This document shows, in pieces, positions 28,101-41,019 of a stretch of DNA of 64,000 nt. The notes below the pieces were generated by a model that searched no databases, had not been told where the DNA came from, and worked only from the letters and a program-made list of their open reading frames with translations. The stretch is from Zygnema cylindricum. Taxonomy: Eukaryota > Streptophyta > Zygnematophyceae > Zygnematales > Zygnemataceae. The translations under genes were made by a program, and so were the position numbers. Location of the stretch: contig JBBHKE010002698.1 of assembly GCA_037447655.1 (NCBI GenBank), forward strand, positions 105,453 through 169,452. Reading direction: 5' to 3'. The number at the start of each line of letters is the position of its first letter. The first letter of the stretch is position 1.

Positions 28101-31100
28101 TTGTCATGGCCAGCACTAGCGAGTAATTTTCCATCAGAAGAGAAGTGACAGCAAACCACTTTGCTCGTGCTCGCATGGAGGCAACCCACCTCACTGAAAG
28201 AAAAACCTGCACATGTCTCAACCTCAAATGGCAAGACAACTCCCAGCAAATCAGGAACTAATCGAGACGGTGACTGCTTTACTTCCTTGTGTAAGTTGAA
28301 TGCTTGCAGAAGGTGAGTACCTGTCTCGATTCAGTTGCATTTTGACTGATATGAACAATGTGCAAACTTATTACAAACAAGTGAAAAATCCCGTGGCTAA
28401 CGTTCACGACAGAATAAGCCTTGTATTCCATATACTTGCTTGTATTCCATATACAACGAGGACAATCAACCCCCTCGCTGAAAATTTAGACTGACGGAAA
28501 GCACATTCAACCAAAAGAGAACACTATCAACTACAGACTCCATCTCCACGATGTTTCAGAACCCTTAAAGAAAGTGATGATGGCATATACAGGCATACAC
28601 TGGCTAACAAAATGGCAATGCCGCGCGTCAGAGCATTTCTGCCAAATTAGCTAAATAACATCACTAACTGAGCCGCTCAATTTTTTTAATTCAAATAAAT
28701 GCTTTTCGTTGAAATAACTACACTAAAATCAAGTATTCTCAAAGCAGATGAACTGTAACACCAAATATCCTTTTTCCTCACCTTTTGTGTCAATGTTATG
28801 ACCTGCAGGGCTCCGTTTGCTGTTCCCGAACAATGTTTGTTGTGGGTGTGGATCATCGTTCTCTGACAGAAATGATGACACATTGTCATCATCAAGTGAG
28901 GCATCTTCATTGTACCGATCGATGTCATTCTGTAGACAAAGCACAAAGATGACTCAGATGAGGAGCCTCAAAAATCCTAAACCTACAGATGCATACTTTC
29001 CTTTCCCTCACACCTTGACTACAATTTAAGAAGTTATCCCCTTGTCCCTGCAATCAGAGAAAATGTGCTCTCCCTTTTCCTATCTTTGGTTCATGTCCCC
29101 TGCAATCTCAACACATCTGCTCTCCCTCTTCCTCTCATTGATTCATGTATGTGCAATCTTAACAAAATGTGCTCCCGTGTTTCTGTCTTTGGTTCTCTGT
29201 GCACTGACCAGTTGATTGGCTGGTGAATTCAGGGTCGCACCAATGCCATCTCCCCCAAACAAAATTCCATGCTTTCCGCTCACACTGCCACTATTCACCA
29301 ATCCACCCATTCCTGGAACGGAAGACACGTCTCCAGGCATGTGATTAGTCGGCGTGGGGGGGTTAGAGCTGGGCGAGGGGCCTGTATTGGTAGTTCCAGT
29401 GGAGTTTGCAGGACCAGCTGACGATGAAGCTGGGGCAGGTTTTCGCTTTCGAGTGTTGGGACCCGATTTTGCAGAGGCAGCCTTGTGTCCAAAAGGCAAC
29501 ATGTCAAAGACAGTGTGCCATAACATTAGCTTCTTCAAGTGGTACAACCTTTACCAGCATGTTGTGGGGCATACGACTTGTAAACTAAGACTGCATGACT
29601 GGCTGGTTTTTGTGGCAAAATAGTTAAATTTGTAAAGTACAACCATGGATCAATGTGATATGGACTTCATCTGGCTTGACCACCATCAATGTGGATGGAA
29701 CACCACAGCAACAAAGGCTAGGTTCCATTGAGTCAAAGGACTATATTGCCGCTAATCCATTGGCTTCCTGAGTCGAATTTGTTTCCATTGATATAGTCTT
29801 GGCTCCAAAACCATCCAAAGTTGGCCATTCAACTAGCTAACAGAATTACATAAAAAGACCAGCAGTGAGTCATCCCTTTAAACAATCTCCTATCCAGAAC
29901 CGGAGCAAAGTTCCCTGCTATCACAGAAGGGAAAACACTCCCAAGTTCAAATGTGCTAGTAAATGCAGCAAAACTTGCAAGTGTATACCTAGTCATCTAA
30001 CACAAGTGTCTTTTGGAAATACTCGAATGTACTGAACATGACTCATAAAATCCCAGAACATAAGTACCATAAACGCCACCCTCTCCGACTTGAAGCCGGT
30101 TGAACATTGTTTTACGTTCTAAATATTAAACTTGGGTCACAAGTTTTCAAGAGACGCGGAACATTATCTTCAAAAAGTTCGATTGGCGGAGACCACACTG
30201 TCGTTGGATAGCAAATTAACGTGTATGATACAAATCTTTGAGCTTGTGTCACTAAATTCAACTCAATTCCGTTATTTATTGATTATTTAATATTTATTGG
30301 CAGTTCATAGCGGTGGCTGCTGCGGTATACACGTAAGTACCCAACCATATCCCAGAAACATACCTTAACTGCGCCTGTACTTGTACCACTTGGCGTCGCC
30401 CCCTCCACTCCAATAAAGCCTCCTGGCTCTCCTCCCCTGAAATTTGAACCATCACCCGGGCCTCCCTGAGACTGCTGGTCTCCTCCCTGCTGAGGCTGCC
30501 CCTGAAGACCTCCCTGCTGTTGGCTGCTTTGGGATGCTGACTGCTGCTGCTGCTGGAGCTGCTGAAGAGCCGCCTGCGGGCCCAGACCTCGAGCCTGAAG
30601 CTGTTTTGCCATACCAGTTCCCCAGAGAAAAACAATGAAGCGAAAAGCTAGAGAAAAACACAAAGTCACTTTTCTTTGACCTAGAGCTTGCCTCGCATAT
30701 GAGACCTATAAACTTACATTAGCATTAGTGATGTGAAAAGAATGAGCGAGAAAAGAATAAGATTCACATTCCTCTGGCTAAAGTTGTTGTTTTTTCATAC
30801 CAGGCCCAAAAAACCTCACATCTACAAACTGAAAAGAAAGGCAGAAAAGAAAGACAGAGAAGAAGAAGGGGTCACTTTTCTCTGGCATAGAGCTGCCTCG
30901 GATATGAGACCTATAAAAACTTACATTAGCATTAATGATTTGAAGACGAAAGAAAGTGAAAAAGATAAAGAGTTACACTACTCTGGCTAAAGGTGTTTTT
31001 CCATACCAGATCCAAAAAAAACTGGCATTAACAAACCTAAAAGAAAGATAGAGAAGAAGATGAGCCTAGAGCTGCCTTGGATACAAGACCTAAAAAAACC

Positions 31101-34100
31101 TACATTATCATTAGTGATCCGACGAAGAAAGAAAGAGAAAAAGACAGTCACAATCCTCTAGCTTGAAGCTGTTTTGCCATAGCAGACCCAAAAAGAAAAA
31201 AACATATTACAATTTAAAACGAAAGACAAGAGAGAGTCATGTTAAAACGGAAGGACTAGAGCTGTTACGTATACCAGACCCATAGAAAACTCCAAATATT
31301 CACAAAAGAGAGACAAATAGATATATGGAATCACTTCGAAAGACCAAAGAAGACGAAGAAGTCCTCCTCAGGCAAATACTTGAGCCCCATACTAGACCAA
31401 TGAAAAACACATAGTAGCATTCGTTGCAGAAAGACGAAAAGCAGACACCCACTTGAGAAATATCAAAGAAAGAGAAAGGACAAAAGCCTTCTGGCCAGGA
31501 CCTATATCCCATTATTGAATTGAGCTCAAGACAGTGATATTCCATACATGGTCTAAATTGGCACTTTGTTTTGATACAGGCCTTAACTGAAAAAAAAATA
31601 TATATGTAGCGTCAAGCAAAGCGCGATAATATAAAGAGAAAAAAAAAGTGTATTTGATAATTTTTACACCTTGTCACTCAATCAAACAAGACAAAACACA
31701 ATATAATCGTCAGTAAGTAGCAGTTCTGCCAAGTGTAACATCTCGAACCATAGGCAGTCAATTACCCATTTCTCCTCACCCACACAGCCAAACATGATGA
31801 CAAATTTAAAAAGCATGTAGCTTACAAATGTACACAGTACAGTAGAACCTCTCTAAAGCAATACTATTGGGAGCGAGGGCTGGTATTGAATTAGACAGGT
31901 TATTGAATTAAGCAGGGTCATAATTTACAAAGGGGCCAACCTCCAGGCGCAGGTATTGAACTATGAAGGTTATTGAATTAGGCGGTATTGTTTTAGAGAG
32001 GTTCTACTGTACTTGTAATTCTTTAAGTGTCGTGCATGGTGTATCACGATATCTTCCGTGTATCGTAAAATACCATTTTACGACAAACAAGAATATCACT
32101 GCTCCTGTATCACACCACAGAATATCGCAAAAGAAATGATACACTATGCAACTCTAACCATACCACATCCATTAAAAGCATTCACGAAGGAAGAGAGAAA
32201 GAAAAAGACAGGCTCTGTTGAGAAAAGGAATGAAAAAGTAAAAGGAGGTGACAATGAGGTTAAAAATCGGATCGCGTTAAGCTTCAAATCAAGATTTTTT
32301 CATAAACAGCAATCTTCCTTTACACCAACAAACCCATGACAAGGCACCTTGCGACTAGTTCCTTTCATACATATTATACATGTTATACATTTTATACATA
32401 GTATAGTGTAACAAAAGACTGGCGCATACTTTACCATCAATCAGAACACTAGTCTAGCTTACTACATGGAAAGTGTTCAACAAGATTCTCGAACCTCTAC
32501 AGGAGTTAAACAAATTTTGTGCAACAGTATGCAATTCCCCAGTGCGTTCTTAAATAGTATGCACGGTAGGTCGATAACCAGCAGCATTGGACCGACTAAC
32601 AGTTTTGTTTCAAGCAATAAATACCCTTTATCATCACTATGCCTTGTTGAAGTTCTCATGTCGCCTAAAGCTGAATTCCTGGCTCATGGAAAGGTTACCG
32701 TATGTCTATCCAAAGCAGCATGTGAACAAATATCAATTCCTTCATTTCCTTCAATCCTACCTTCATAAGCAGCTCCTGATCTGTTGAAGCTGAACGCTGT
32801 AACGACCCTGGAGATCCCAGATTATCACTGAGCCCATCAACTTTCCCTGCCGCCACTGCTGCTGCAACAGCCGCCGAATTTTTTGAAGTGAGGATGTGGC
32901 GAAGGCGTCGTTCAGTCAAGTCTGTCATTAAACTTTGTGAACTACTTTGGTTACTAACACCGCTTCCCTGCTGTTGTTGCTGGGCTTGGGCCTGTTGGGC
33001 ATTCAAAACTTGCTGTTGTTGTGCAGGTGATAGAGCATGGAACTGTGGATAACCACGAGGAGATTGGAAAATAGCCGGGTTCTGTGACACGGTCAAAATA
33101 CAAGCGCAAGTCAGTTAGGTCTAAACACAAAAGAGCAAGATAATTTGAGGCATTGGAATGATAATTTTCGTCTAAGATGCAAAAAAAAATGAAAATTCAG
33201 GCTTGCAATAGCCTACATCAGCATGAGTACAGTAATTTGTTCCTTAAATGCTAAAACCAGCTGACAGACCCCACCGCAATCCTTCAAACTCATGATAAAC
33301 CCACAATAAACAAGCGCATGCTGGAATAACTTGAATTCATGAAGCAATTTCTGCAGCAAACTTACTGGTTCATAAAAAAAAAAACAGAAAAACAAGACCC
33401 AGCTCAGAAAATAAATCTTACTGAAAGTCCAGGCCAGCCTTTTAGCTGTTGGAGTTGGGCACTAGTCACCTGGTTCACTCCTGGCACACAGCTCACAGCA
33501 AAAAAATGATTGTGATGAGTTTTAAGTTTTACTAGCTAAAAAACAAAAAACATAATGCGGCAATCAGCCATGGTGCTTTTGTGAAAACAAGGGGACCAGA
33601 AAAACCTGGCTGGTGAAACAACGAAATAGAAATTATACTTTTAACTGTAAATGCATACATATAGCGCACATGTCAATATGTTTACACAACGCTACACTGC
33701 CCATCGCGATGAGTGTTAAACATTTTTGAGGCAGGTGAAGGGATTTAACTTCATGTTCTGTTGGATTTTGTTTTCAAGGAAAGCAATGGAAAAGTATTGG
33801 TCTCAGCTTTCAATCCTGATGTCAAGACGCAGACTTGTGTATGACAAAAAGTACTTTGATTGCCCAAAAATGTCTAATAACGTTGGGCAGTTTAGTTCAA
33901 AGGTTTCAAAAGTACAACTTTTTTGCCCTAACCAGCAAGTCGAGGTTACAGGAATATCTAGTGTTCGCAAAAGTCATATTGAAAACAAGCACAATGGAGA
34001 GTACTATTCATCATAACAGAACACCATAACAGCGCAATCACCTGCAGGGTGAACCTGCAATGCAGGATTTGCGACTAAAACAAGCAGACCCAGACAATGA

Positions 34101-36274
34101 CACAAGCCTCTCATTTGAACCAGAAATACAGCAATTCCAGGCCTTACAAGAGAAGCAATCTATACGAGAAAAACTTGGAGAAAACTCGAACAACAAGCAC
34201 AACATTCAAACTTCAAATTTACCATTTCAACAGAATAAGTTAGGCAGGAGGTGCTTCTGCAAAAGTTTTGTGTTTTGACATATATAGTCTACGAGGGAGC
34301 ATAATGTGGATATGGACCAAAAAGAATGTACAAGCTGAAGCTGCTGAGCATACCTTGAAAACCAGCCAGCTTCCCTTGCGAACCCTGTCCTCAAACCCAG
34401 ACCAAAATTTCCAGGGTTATTCGACTTTTCCATACACACCATACGAGTCTCCAAAAATGTAACAAGTCTGTGAAAGACACCAAGTGCATCTGAAAGATGT
34501 ATCTCAACAGAAAATGTATTCGAAACATGTCTTTCAGATTGAAACCAACAATCCTGGGGAAATTGATCTATATTAAACAGAAAACACCTGTCGACTTCCA
34601 ATTCAGCTGGAACATGAGCATAAGACAACTTCAATCAGACACAACATTTTCCACATTGCCAGCTCTTCAGTTGACGACAGTCTCACATGCACATTTGCGA
34701 TCCATGGTTTACTGTAATGGCATGCAAATGATATGATAAGCGTGTTATAAATGAAAACATTAGCATAAATGAGTCACCTGGCTTAGACCTGGAGATGACC
34801 CAAGCAGTTGGGATCGCTGTTGTAAAGTCACCGATGGATTTCCCGAGTTTGAAGCCAGCATCTGTCTCTGAGAAGCAAGCCACAGCTCAACCAATAAAAT
34901 TTCCTTCCCTTACTCGTTTACAACTACAGCTGTTTTTGAACTTATTGATAGAAACGATCAGCCGTAAGCCATTGTGAAACAGTACTGGCAGAAACATACA
35001 CGAAGGAATGACGGCCTAAAAGTAAAATTGCATAATTTCCTTCTCTTGCTCATTTGCCACTGTGATTGACCTTATCGATCTAAATGATCAGCCGAAGTAA
35101 GCCATCGTGACACAATACTGCCAGAAATATCCATATGAAAGGCAAAGAAATGAAAGGCAAAAACTACTGGCCTAGGCTGCAGTGAACTCATCGGCACTGC
35201 TTCCTCAAGAACCCTAGTTGAAAATACTACAGAACACCAGCGAAGGGTACTAAAAGCAAGAGTCAAAATTGAAACATATAGGAAAAGCCAAGAGTTTAAG
35301 ACAGTCCTGCTATCAGATAATCTGCAATTCCAAGCTTAAAGGTTAATGGAGATAGCTGGTTTCAGTTTCACTTATGGAAAGAGGATGGGTAGCTGGACCA
35401 GCTTGCCAGAAAATTAAAAACTCTCTGAAGCCTTTACATTACATTGCCCGACTCTCAGCATTGTTTCTTACGTCAAGTTCTAAAACACAGAACTCCTGAC
35501 TTCACCATATCCTTCAAAAGCTGGATTAGATAGGTGGTGCCAATCTATTGATGCAACTGCAACATTGTCTCTTTACCCGTCAATTTCATACTAGCTAGCA
35601 AAAACCAGAGCCACGATATCATCTATAAAAATTGCAAACTTCTGAAACACTAGAAGACTTTGAGGAGATAATCTCACAGACATCAAGACCGCTGACAAGT
35701 TAATGACTTTTGCTCAAAGACTCTATTACAAAGTTCCTACGTCCATAAAAACTGTGTCATCCACACCAGGCACCAGGCGCCGGGCACAAAAGGGCAGATT
35801 TTCACCTTCAGAGCAGCCTCGTGAATGTTTCCTCCTCCGTCACTGACACTTCGACCTGCCTGACCCTGCTTCAGCATCCGGTCCTCATAAAGTTTTGATG
35901 CAAGTGCATTTGCTGTCGATTGCCGCAAAATACTGTCAGTTGACATGCCATTGCTGGACCCATTTCCAGCTCCAATTTGGCCTGTTTCTCTTCTTTGCTG
36001 TTGGAGTTGCCTTTGCTGAAGCTCCAACTGAATTGCCTGTAACTGTTGCTGTCGCAAATGCTGTTGTTGTTGCTGTTGCTGCTGCACCTGTTGTTGTTGC
36101 TGCTGATTTTGCTGTTGTTGCTGCTGTGACTGTGAAGTTTGCGGATTTTGTTGTTGTTGGCTATTGCCCTGTGAAGTTGATTGCTGTACTAGCTGCTGAT
36201 TATTCTGAGCCTGTTGGACTTGCTGCTGATGCTGTTGCTGTTGTTGCTGTTGTTGCAATTGCTGTAATTGTTGC

Positions 36275-36306
<32 letters not shown>

Positions 36307-39278
36307 TTGTTGCTGCTGCTGTTGTTGTTGCTGTTGTTGCTGTTGTTGCTGTTGTTGTTGTTGCTGTTGTTGCTGTTGTTGCTGTTGTTCTCTGGCCTTC
36401 AATTGCTGCGTCTGTGGGACCAAAACTTTCACTATGAGTTCCTCTCTCTTGCACTTATTTCTCACCAGAATTTGCATACGCAAATTAGCTTTCAAAGACC
36501 CAGACCAGCAGATATGCATCACGAAGGGCCAGATGAAACCAAAATTCTCAATATACAAACATTATTTCACTAAGATATGCAATGTCAGAAAAAAAAAGTG
36601 CAGGAAAAGGACTCGCCTACGAAGTATCGCAAGATAAACTGACACTTCCATTGGCAGAACCATGCAAGATAAACATGGACAGTGTCCATCTGTGCAATCT
36701 AAGCCTAAAGATAAGCTTGGTTTGCAAATGGAATAGCAAAAAATCAGCCATATTATTAAATCCTAATAAAACAAAAAAAACTGCCAATGATTGATGAAAG
36801 ATGCTAGGAGAACACCATGAAGATGTACACCTGCGCTTCACTCGAGCAGATGTGGTACAAAGTTGATTGCAAACGCTATGTCAAGCAATGTATCATACAA
36901 GACGTTTGGAGGTTTCCATGATTCCAGCAAAGTCACAGTCGACATGTGTGACTTTGGAACAGAGTTCCAGCTGAAATTAGTATGCCAACAATAGCAGGAA
37001 AAAAACCCATTTTTGTGAATAAGAACTGGATGTTTAATGAGAAGCACAATTACTGAACATCATGGTTAGGCATACCTCTATGTATGATGCAGCCATTTCA
37101 GAGTGTTTCTCATTTGTCCGAGCAATGAATATATCCCAAAACACAGACCACCACTCGTAAAGGAACCCCCCAGGTGCATTGATGGCTGCATCACCGCAAT
37201 TCAAGGATTCACTTCTCTGAGTATCAGACGAGTAGAATCCAACTAATGTAGTATGCTTTCATGAGATATCTCTCAAAAGAACTTCCCACAAGCAAGCAAA
37301 TTAAGACTCGCAAGCCAGCCTTCGCCCCATTGGAAATGCTAAATGGAAATAATCGACTAGCAGAGGTTGGAGCATGTGGTTCTGTACCACGTTCGACAGA
37401 AAGATAGGTATCGCTTCCCCTCTCCTGTTTGGCGCTTGATACACCACTTATCTCCAAACCTAAACAACTCTTTCATTGAAATACCACTATGGAACCCACA
37501 CAGTTTGCAAAAAAGACTGACAAGCATCTGAGTTTCACTGCAAGAATATTGTTCAGACATTAAACTGAAAAATGTTGATTGCTGACTTTATCGAATAAAA
37601 ATTGTAGGGTAATTACAAGCATGCTATTATATGTGAGATTGGCCAGTACTCCCGATGATTGTTCAGAAAAATGCACTAATCGATCAATTTTTGGTACAAT
37701 TACGTCGATACATAACTAGCCAATAACACCAGTAGTCACTTGTGTGTGTAATCACCCTATTAACGGGCTGATACTATACCCTATTACACTATTATTGGGG
37801 AGAATGAGTACAATTACCCTAATAGTAGGGTAATATTACCCGCTTACCCTATTATTAGCGAGAATGACAATGCTTTCTTTCAGGGAAATGTAAGACACAA
37901 CTGCCTGTACTTGAGTGCCGACATATGGCAAGCATTGGCTCTCACCAACAGGGTCAGGAGATACTTTGGCCTCTGCAAGAAAGGCCTTAGCTGATTGGAC
38001 TAGACCCCGTTTCAGAAGATGGTCGTAGATATACACATCCAGCCTGCCCCATATGTGCCCGTGAACAAAAACAATAATAAAAAATCAAAATACACACATC
38101 ACTCATGCACTCACAGTAAGCTCACAACAGGCACAGCTTTTTTTATTTTAAGCTCAATTTGATTCATTAGAGAAGTATGTTTGTTGAATAATAGAGAACC
38201 TTCTGGAGAAAAACATTTCTTACTGATATGCATGTTGCTCAAGTAGACTTGTCACTAAAAGTTTATGTCCTTCATGTTCCAGTGAATTCATTGATGTAAA
38301 AAGCTAAAAGGGACAGTTCCCTGGACAGTTCTAGAAAAACAAGTCGTCGACTTTATAAATCCTGGCTCTTTATCAGGGGCTGTTTCAGAACACATCTCTT
38401 TGACTTTTGATACCTATGCAGATACAAAGTATATCGCATGGAACAATAGCTTGTAGGCGAATTCTATGTACACCGTAGCTGGCGATGCTGGCACAGTAAT
38501 CATAGTATTCGAACAAAAACTTTACAATTTAGAACTTGAATTTTTCTTTCCGATTACACTTATTCCTGGCCAGTGTCATCAGCATTAGCGTACATATGAT
38601 TACTCTGTTACTGGCTGGAGAGATTACAGCAAGGGAAGTCTGAGTAAACTCCAAAAAGCCAGCTATTCTGGCAAACTTCTCCACTAAAAAAATAGCTTCG
38701 TCCATTACATTTTATTGATGTTAAATTACTTTTGTACTGCATATGCCATTCCCTTCAGCTGTAGGGCTCCAATACATTGAAGGTTTGATAAAGTAATACA
38801 GTAACAGTACTCTAGTTCAAAATATAGGCGTTTGCTGATATTTCACCATTGTACTTCTACAATCAAAATTTCTTGCAGTACTAATAAATTATTTACGACC
38901 ACTGAAAAATGACGTTAGCGACAAAAGTCCATCCAGAGTAAATGGATGATTTCAAAAGTAACCAAGTATGTAAGCGAAAACCACAAAAAAAAAACCCGCT
39001 CACCAACAAATGAGTCCTTAAAAAGATACTTTTTAAATAAGCCTCTCAACAAATTATTAGGTTTTTCAATACGAGGACATCAATCTACGGCAAATGACTT
39101 TAAACCCTTAAAGGAGAAATTACTCACAAAACAAGCTCTAATGAAACAGGATTGTACCTCTTTTACCAAAATTACAAAGCCTAACGCAAACGTCTGGTCA
39201 TTCTGGAAACGACATGCAAATTCAGGAAAGAAAAAAGAAACGGTACATTTTGTCCGCTTCCCAGTTGTTCTGCGCCAT
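25188..39278 (-). CDS. LUG: LEUNIG/LEUNIG_HOMOLOG-like transcriptional corepressor
   Basis: Seventeen exons join in phase: 39278-39247, 38043-37946, 37185-37076, 36411-35806, 34867-34778, 34054-34042, 33480-33422, 33081-32761, 30600-30364, 29481-29209, 28929-28782, 28206-28097, 27612-27463, 27122-26967, 26188-26072, 25950-25738, 25331-25188; about 958 residues, close to Arabidopsis LEUNIG. Exon 1 encodes [10 protein letters not shown]. Exons 2-3 give the LisH/LUFS domain ([33 protein letters not shown]), which in the family binds SEUSS-type adaptors. Exon 4 is a Gln-rich block encoded by mixed CAG/CAA. The middle carries [13 protein letters not shown] and the NTRKRK...[10 protein letters not shown] region. 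Exons 12-17 encode the C-terminal WD40 propeller ([55 protein letters not shown]). A 13-base microexon (VHPAG) is needed to bridge phases. Expected role: nuclear Groucho/TUP1-like repression. Starts of exons 9 and 16 could shift by 6 bases. Confidence 0.95.
25451..25573 (-). repeat. Tandem echo of LEUNIG last-exon acceptor region
   Basis: This intronic block resembles 25316-25442, which contains the start of the last exon and its acceptor. The real exon begins TCTCTGGAGCTTTGG after an AG; the copy reads TCTCTGAAGCTTTGGAATAC. The copy sits about 136 bases upstream in the transcribed direction. Confidence 0.75.
29040..29208 (-). repeat. Three-copy repeat ending at a LEUNIG splice donor
   Basis: Three imperfect copies of about 55-60 bases (TGCAATC...AAATGTGCTC...CTTTGGTTC) form the intron side of the exon 10 donor at 29208. 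Only the copy touching the exon keeps the GT donor in context. Confidence 0.7.
30594..31290 (-). repeat. Tandem array echoing the LEUNIG exon 9 acceptor
   Basis: The acceptor context of exon 9, GCTGTTTTGCCATACCAG on the plus strand (30600-30617), recurs in imperfect form near 30785, 30992, 31168 and 31260, each within a longer unit of roughly 180-210 bases. The units also share ACATTAGCATTAGTGAT (near 30718, 30926, 31105). All lie in the intron upstream of exon 9 in the transcribed sense. Confidence 0.8.
31840..32009. mobile_element. Pogo/Emigrant-like MITE, 170 bases, TA target duplication
   Basis: The left end is CAGTAGAACCTCTCTAAAGC. The right end, reversed, is CAGTAGAACCTCTCTAAAAC, giving inverted repeats of at least 25 bases with about one mismatch, flanked by TA at 31838-31839 and 32010-32011. 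The CAGTA(G/A)AACCTCT terminus is typical of Emigrant/pogo MITEs of plants. It is non-coding and sits in the large LEUNIG intron between exons 8 and 9. Confidence 0.9.
34901..35130. repeat. Two-copy tandem duplication near LEUNIG exon 5
   Basis: The blocks beginning CCTTCCCTTACTCG (34902) and CCTTCTCTTGCTCA (35040) share GATCAGCCG, TAAGCCAT and ACTGGCAGAAA-type words, with a period of about 138 bases. They are in the intron just upstream of the exon 5 acceptor at 34868. Confidence 0.65.
36180..36396 (-). repeat. CAG/CAA trinucleotide block encoding polyglutamine
   Basis: Mixed CAA and CAG codons within LEUNIG exon 4 encode a long Gln run with scattered Leu and His. Q-rich blocks are usual at this position in LEUNIG proteins. 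The opposite strand gives spurious Val/Ala/Leu frames. Confidence 0.95.
37783..37866. repeat. Hairpin-forming repeats in LEUNIG intron 2
   Basis: The segment contains the palindrome TTACCCTAATAGTAGGGTAA (8-base stem). Flanking near-repeats are CTATTATTGGGGAGAATGA and CTATTATTAGCGAGAATGA. It is probably the remnant of a small foldback element; ends are not clear. Confidence 0.5.
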
Positions 39279-40887
39279 TTGATGTACAATGAGTCTTTTT
39301 AACTTCCAGCAATACACCCTTCTTCAAAAGCATTGCCAAGCAGGCAAAAACTAGTAAACGTAAAGACGAAACCGGTCAACGCTTAAAAAATAAACTATAT
39401 CACAGTATTTTTCTGGCTTTCGAAGGAAAAACAAGTTAGGTGAAAGAGACAACAACACTCATAGTAACTAGCATAGATATAGAGCGTATATGAAGAAGAG
39501 GAGAAAGGAGGAGGAGGCGTGGGACGCGTAGACAACAGCTGAGGATGTCAGAGAGCAGAACGTGAAACGGGAGATGAAGAAGATAACACTGTCAAAATAG
39601 TAACTTTCTAGGGTTTGCATGTCCAGCCAGGAACTTCGAATCATCGCACTGCACTTCTCTTTCCTTCGACTTTGCTAAAGGGTACGGTTTTGACTTATTT
39701 TATGCTTACCGTACAAAAACTGTTCAGTTCAAGAGCCACCGACATATACAGGAAGAAATGTCTACACTCTACAGAAAATGACGGCCATGTTTTTTGTCGC
39801 CTTTCGTCGCAGATTGAGATATGCGAACTTGCGAAGGTCAATATGTTGGAAGCTGGACGGGTATGGAATATTGGGCATTTCAAGCTTCGATTTCATTGGT
39901 CAGAGTTTTCCTTTGTGCAGAGCTGCAGGACAAGAATATCTAAGCGTGCAGGGCACTTTGACGTGTGAACTCTTTTTAGTGTGGTAGGAACTTAGCGTAG
40001 AACCTTGCATCTGTCTAGCTGTTTCTGTTTGGAACGTTTTGGTTTTCTCCATTATGACGCGGCCGTCAGTTTGTCAGGCAAAGACGTAATTGATTTGGAC
40101 AGAGAGTGCCAAGGAAAAAAAAAGAAAAATAACATGCTTTGGCGTAATCTATTTTACCCCCAATTACCTTGCGATAAGCTGTACAAAATAATATCTTGGA
40201 CCAATAGGAAAATTTCTTTGGTGGTAAAATGTTCTCTGGTCAAACATGGTGTAAGAATACCACATTTTGGTTGGCTCATATTGTGACCGATTGATGGCGT
40301 CAAATAGTTCTGTCTACGTATTGATCCGATGCGCAAAAGAAAGCCGACCGATATGGATATGTGAAATAGCCAATGTTTTCGATGTGTTTTGTGTTGCTTC
40401 GTAGCAACGTCAGCGATAACGTTCCATACAATATCCGTACATGAATCGTCATTGGGCGAGGACTGACTTTCACGGTTTTTCAATACACGATTTTGCCCCC
40501 CTACTGTATACATTACGAACCTTACCTGTACAGTAGTTCTCAGTCTTGGATACTTCTTCCAGGACCAGTAAACAAAATAACGCCATCTCGTCTCTATAAA
40601 GGGTACCCGACTTTATTAAAAAGCGTCTCTATAAAGTAGACCTTATTAAACACAATACCTTATTGATTCAACATTATACAATGTATCCACTCTTAGACAA
40701 TCGTCGTTTAACCACGTTGCTTTCTCACCTTTTGATATCCCTCCTATCACAAACTCCTAACGGTTCTCAAAACCCTCCCTCTATCCTTAGGAAGTTTGTG
40801 TGTCGCGGTGTCCCCGTACTCGATTATGTTTCTTGATTCTATTATTTTCCTAATTCGTCCTACGTGCATGACCTCGCCGTCCTTCTC

Positions 40888-40890
<3 letters not shown>
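39279..40890. other. LEUNIG upstream region, no other gene recognised
   Basis: This lies 5' of LEUNIG. It includes a purine-rich stretch (39485-39590) that may be leader, and GTACGG/CCGTAC motifs at about 39682 and 39709. The short open frames here have no recognisable protein features. Confidence 0.5.
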
Positions 40891-40967
<77 letters not shown>

Positions 40968-40970
40968 ATA

Positions 40971-41015
<45 letters not shown>
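40891..41015. repeat. (TA)n microsatellite with a short TG core
   Basis: A TA dinucleotide run of about 125 bases is interrupted by TGTGTGTG and TATGTATA. The Tyr/Ile frames across it are artefacts. Confidence 0.97.

Positions 41016-41019
<4 letters not shown>

Noticed and set aside
35895-36437. Antisense Val/Ala and Leu frames over the CAG/CAA block
   Set aside because: They are shadows of the LEUNIG polyglutamine exon.
40510-40740. Possible second pogo-like MITE (CAGTAGTTCTC and CTCTATAAAG words)
   Set aside because: No inverted right end or TA pair could be located.
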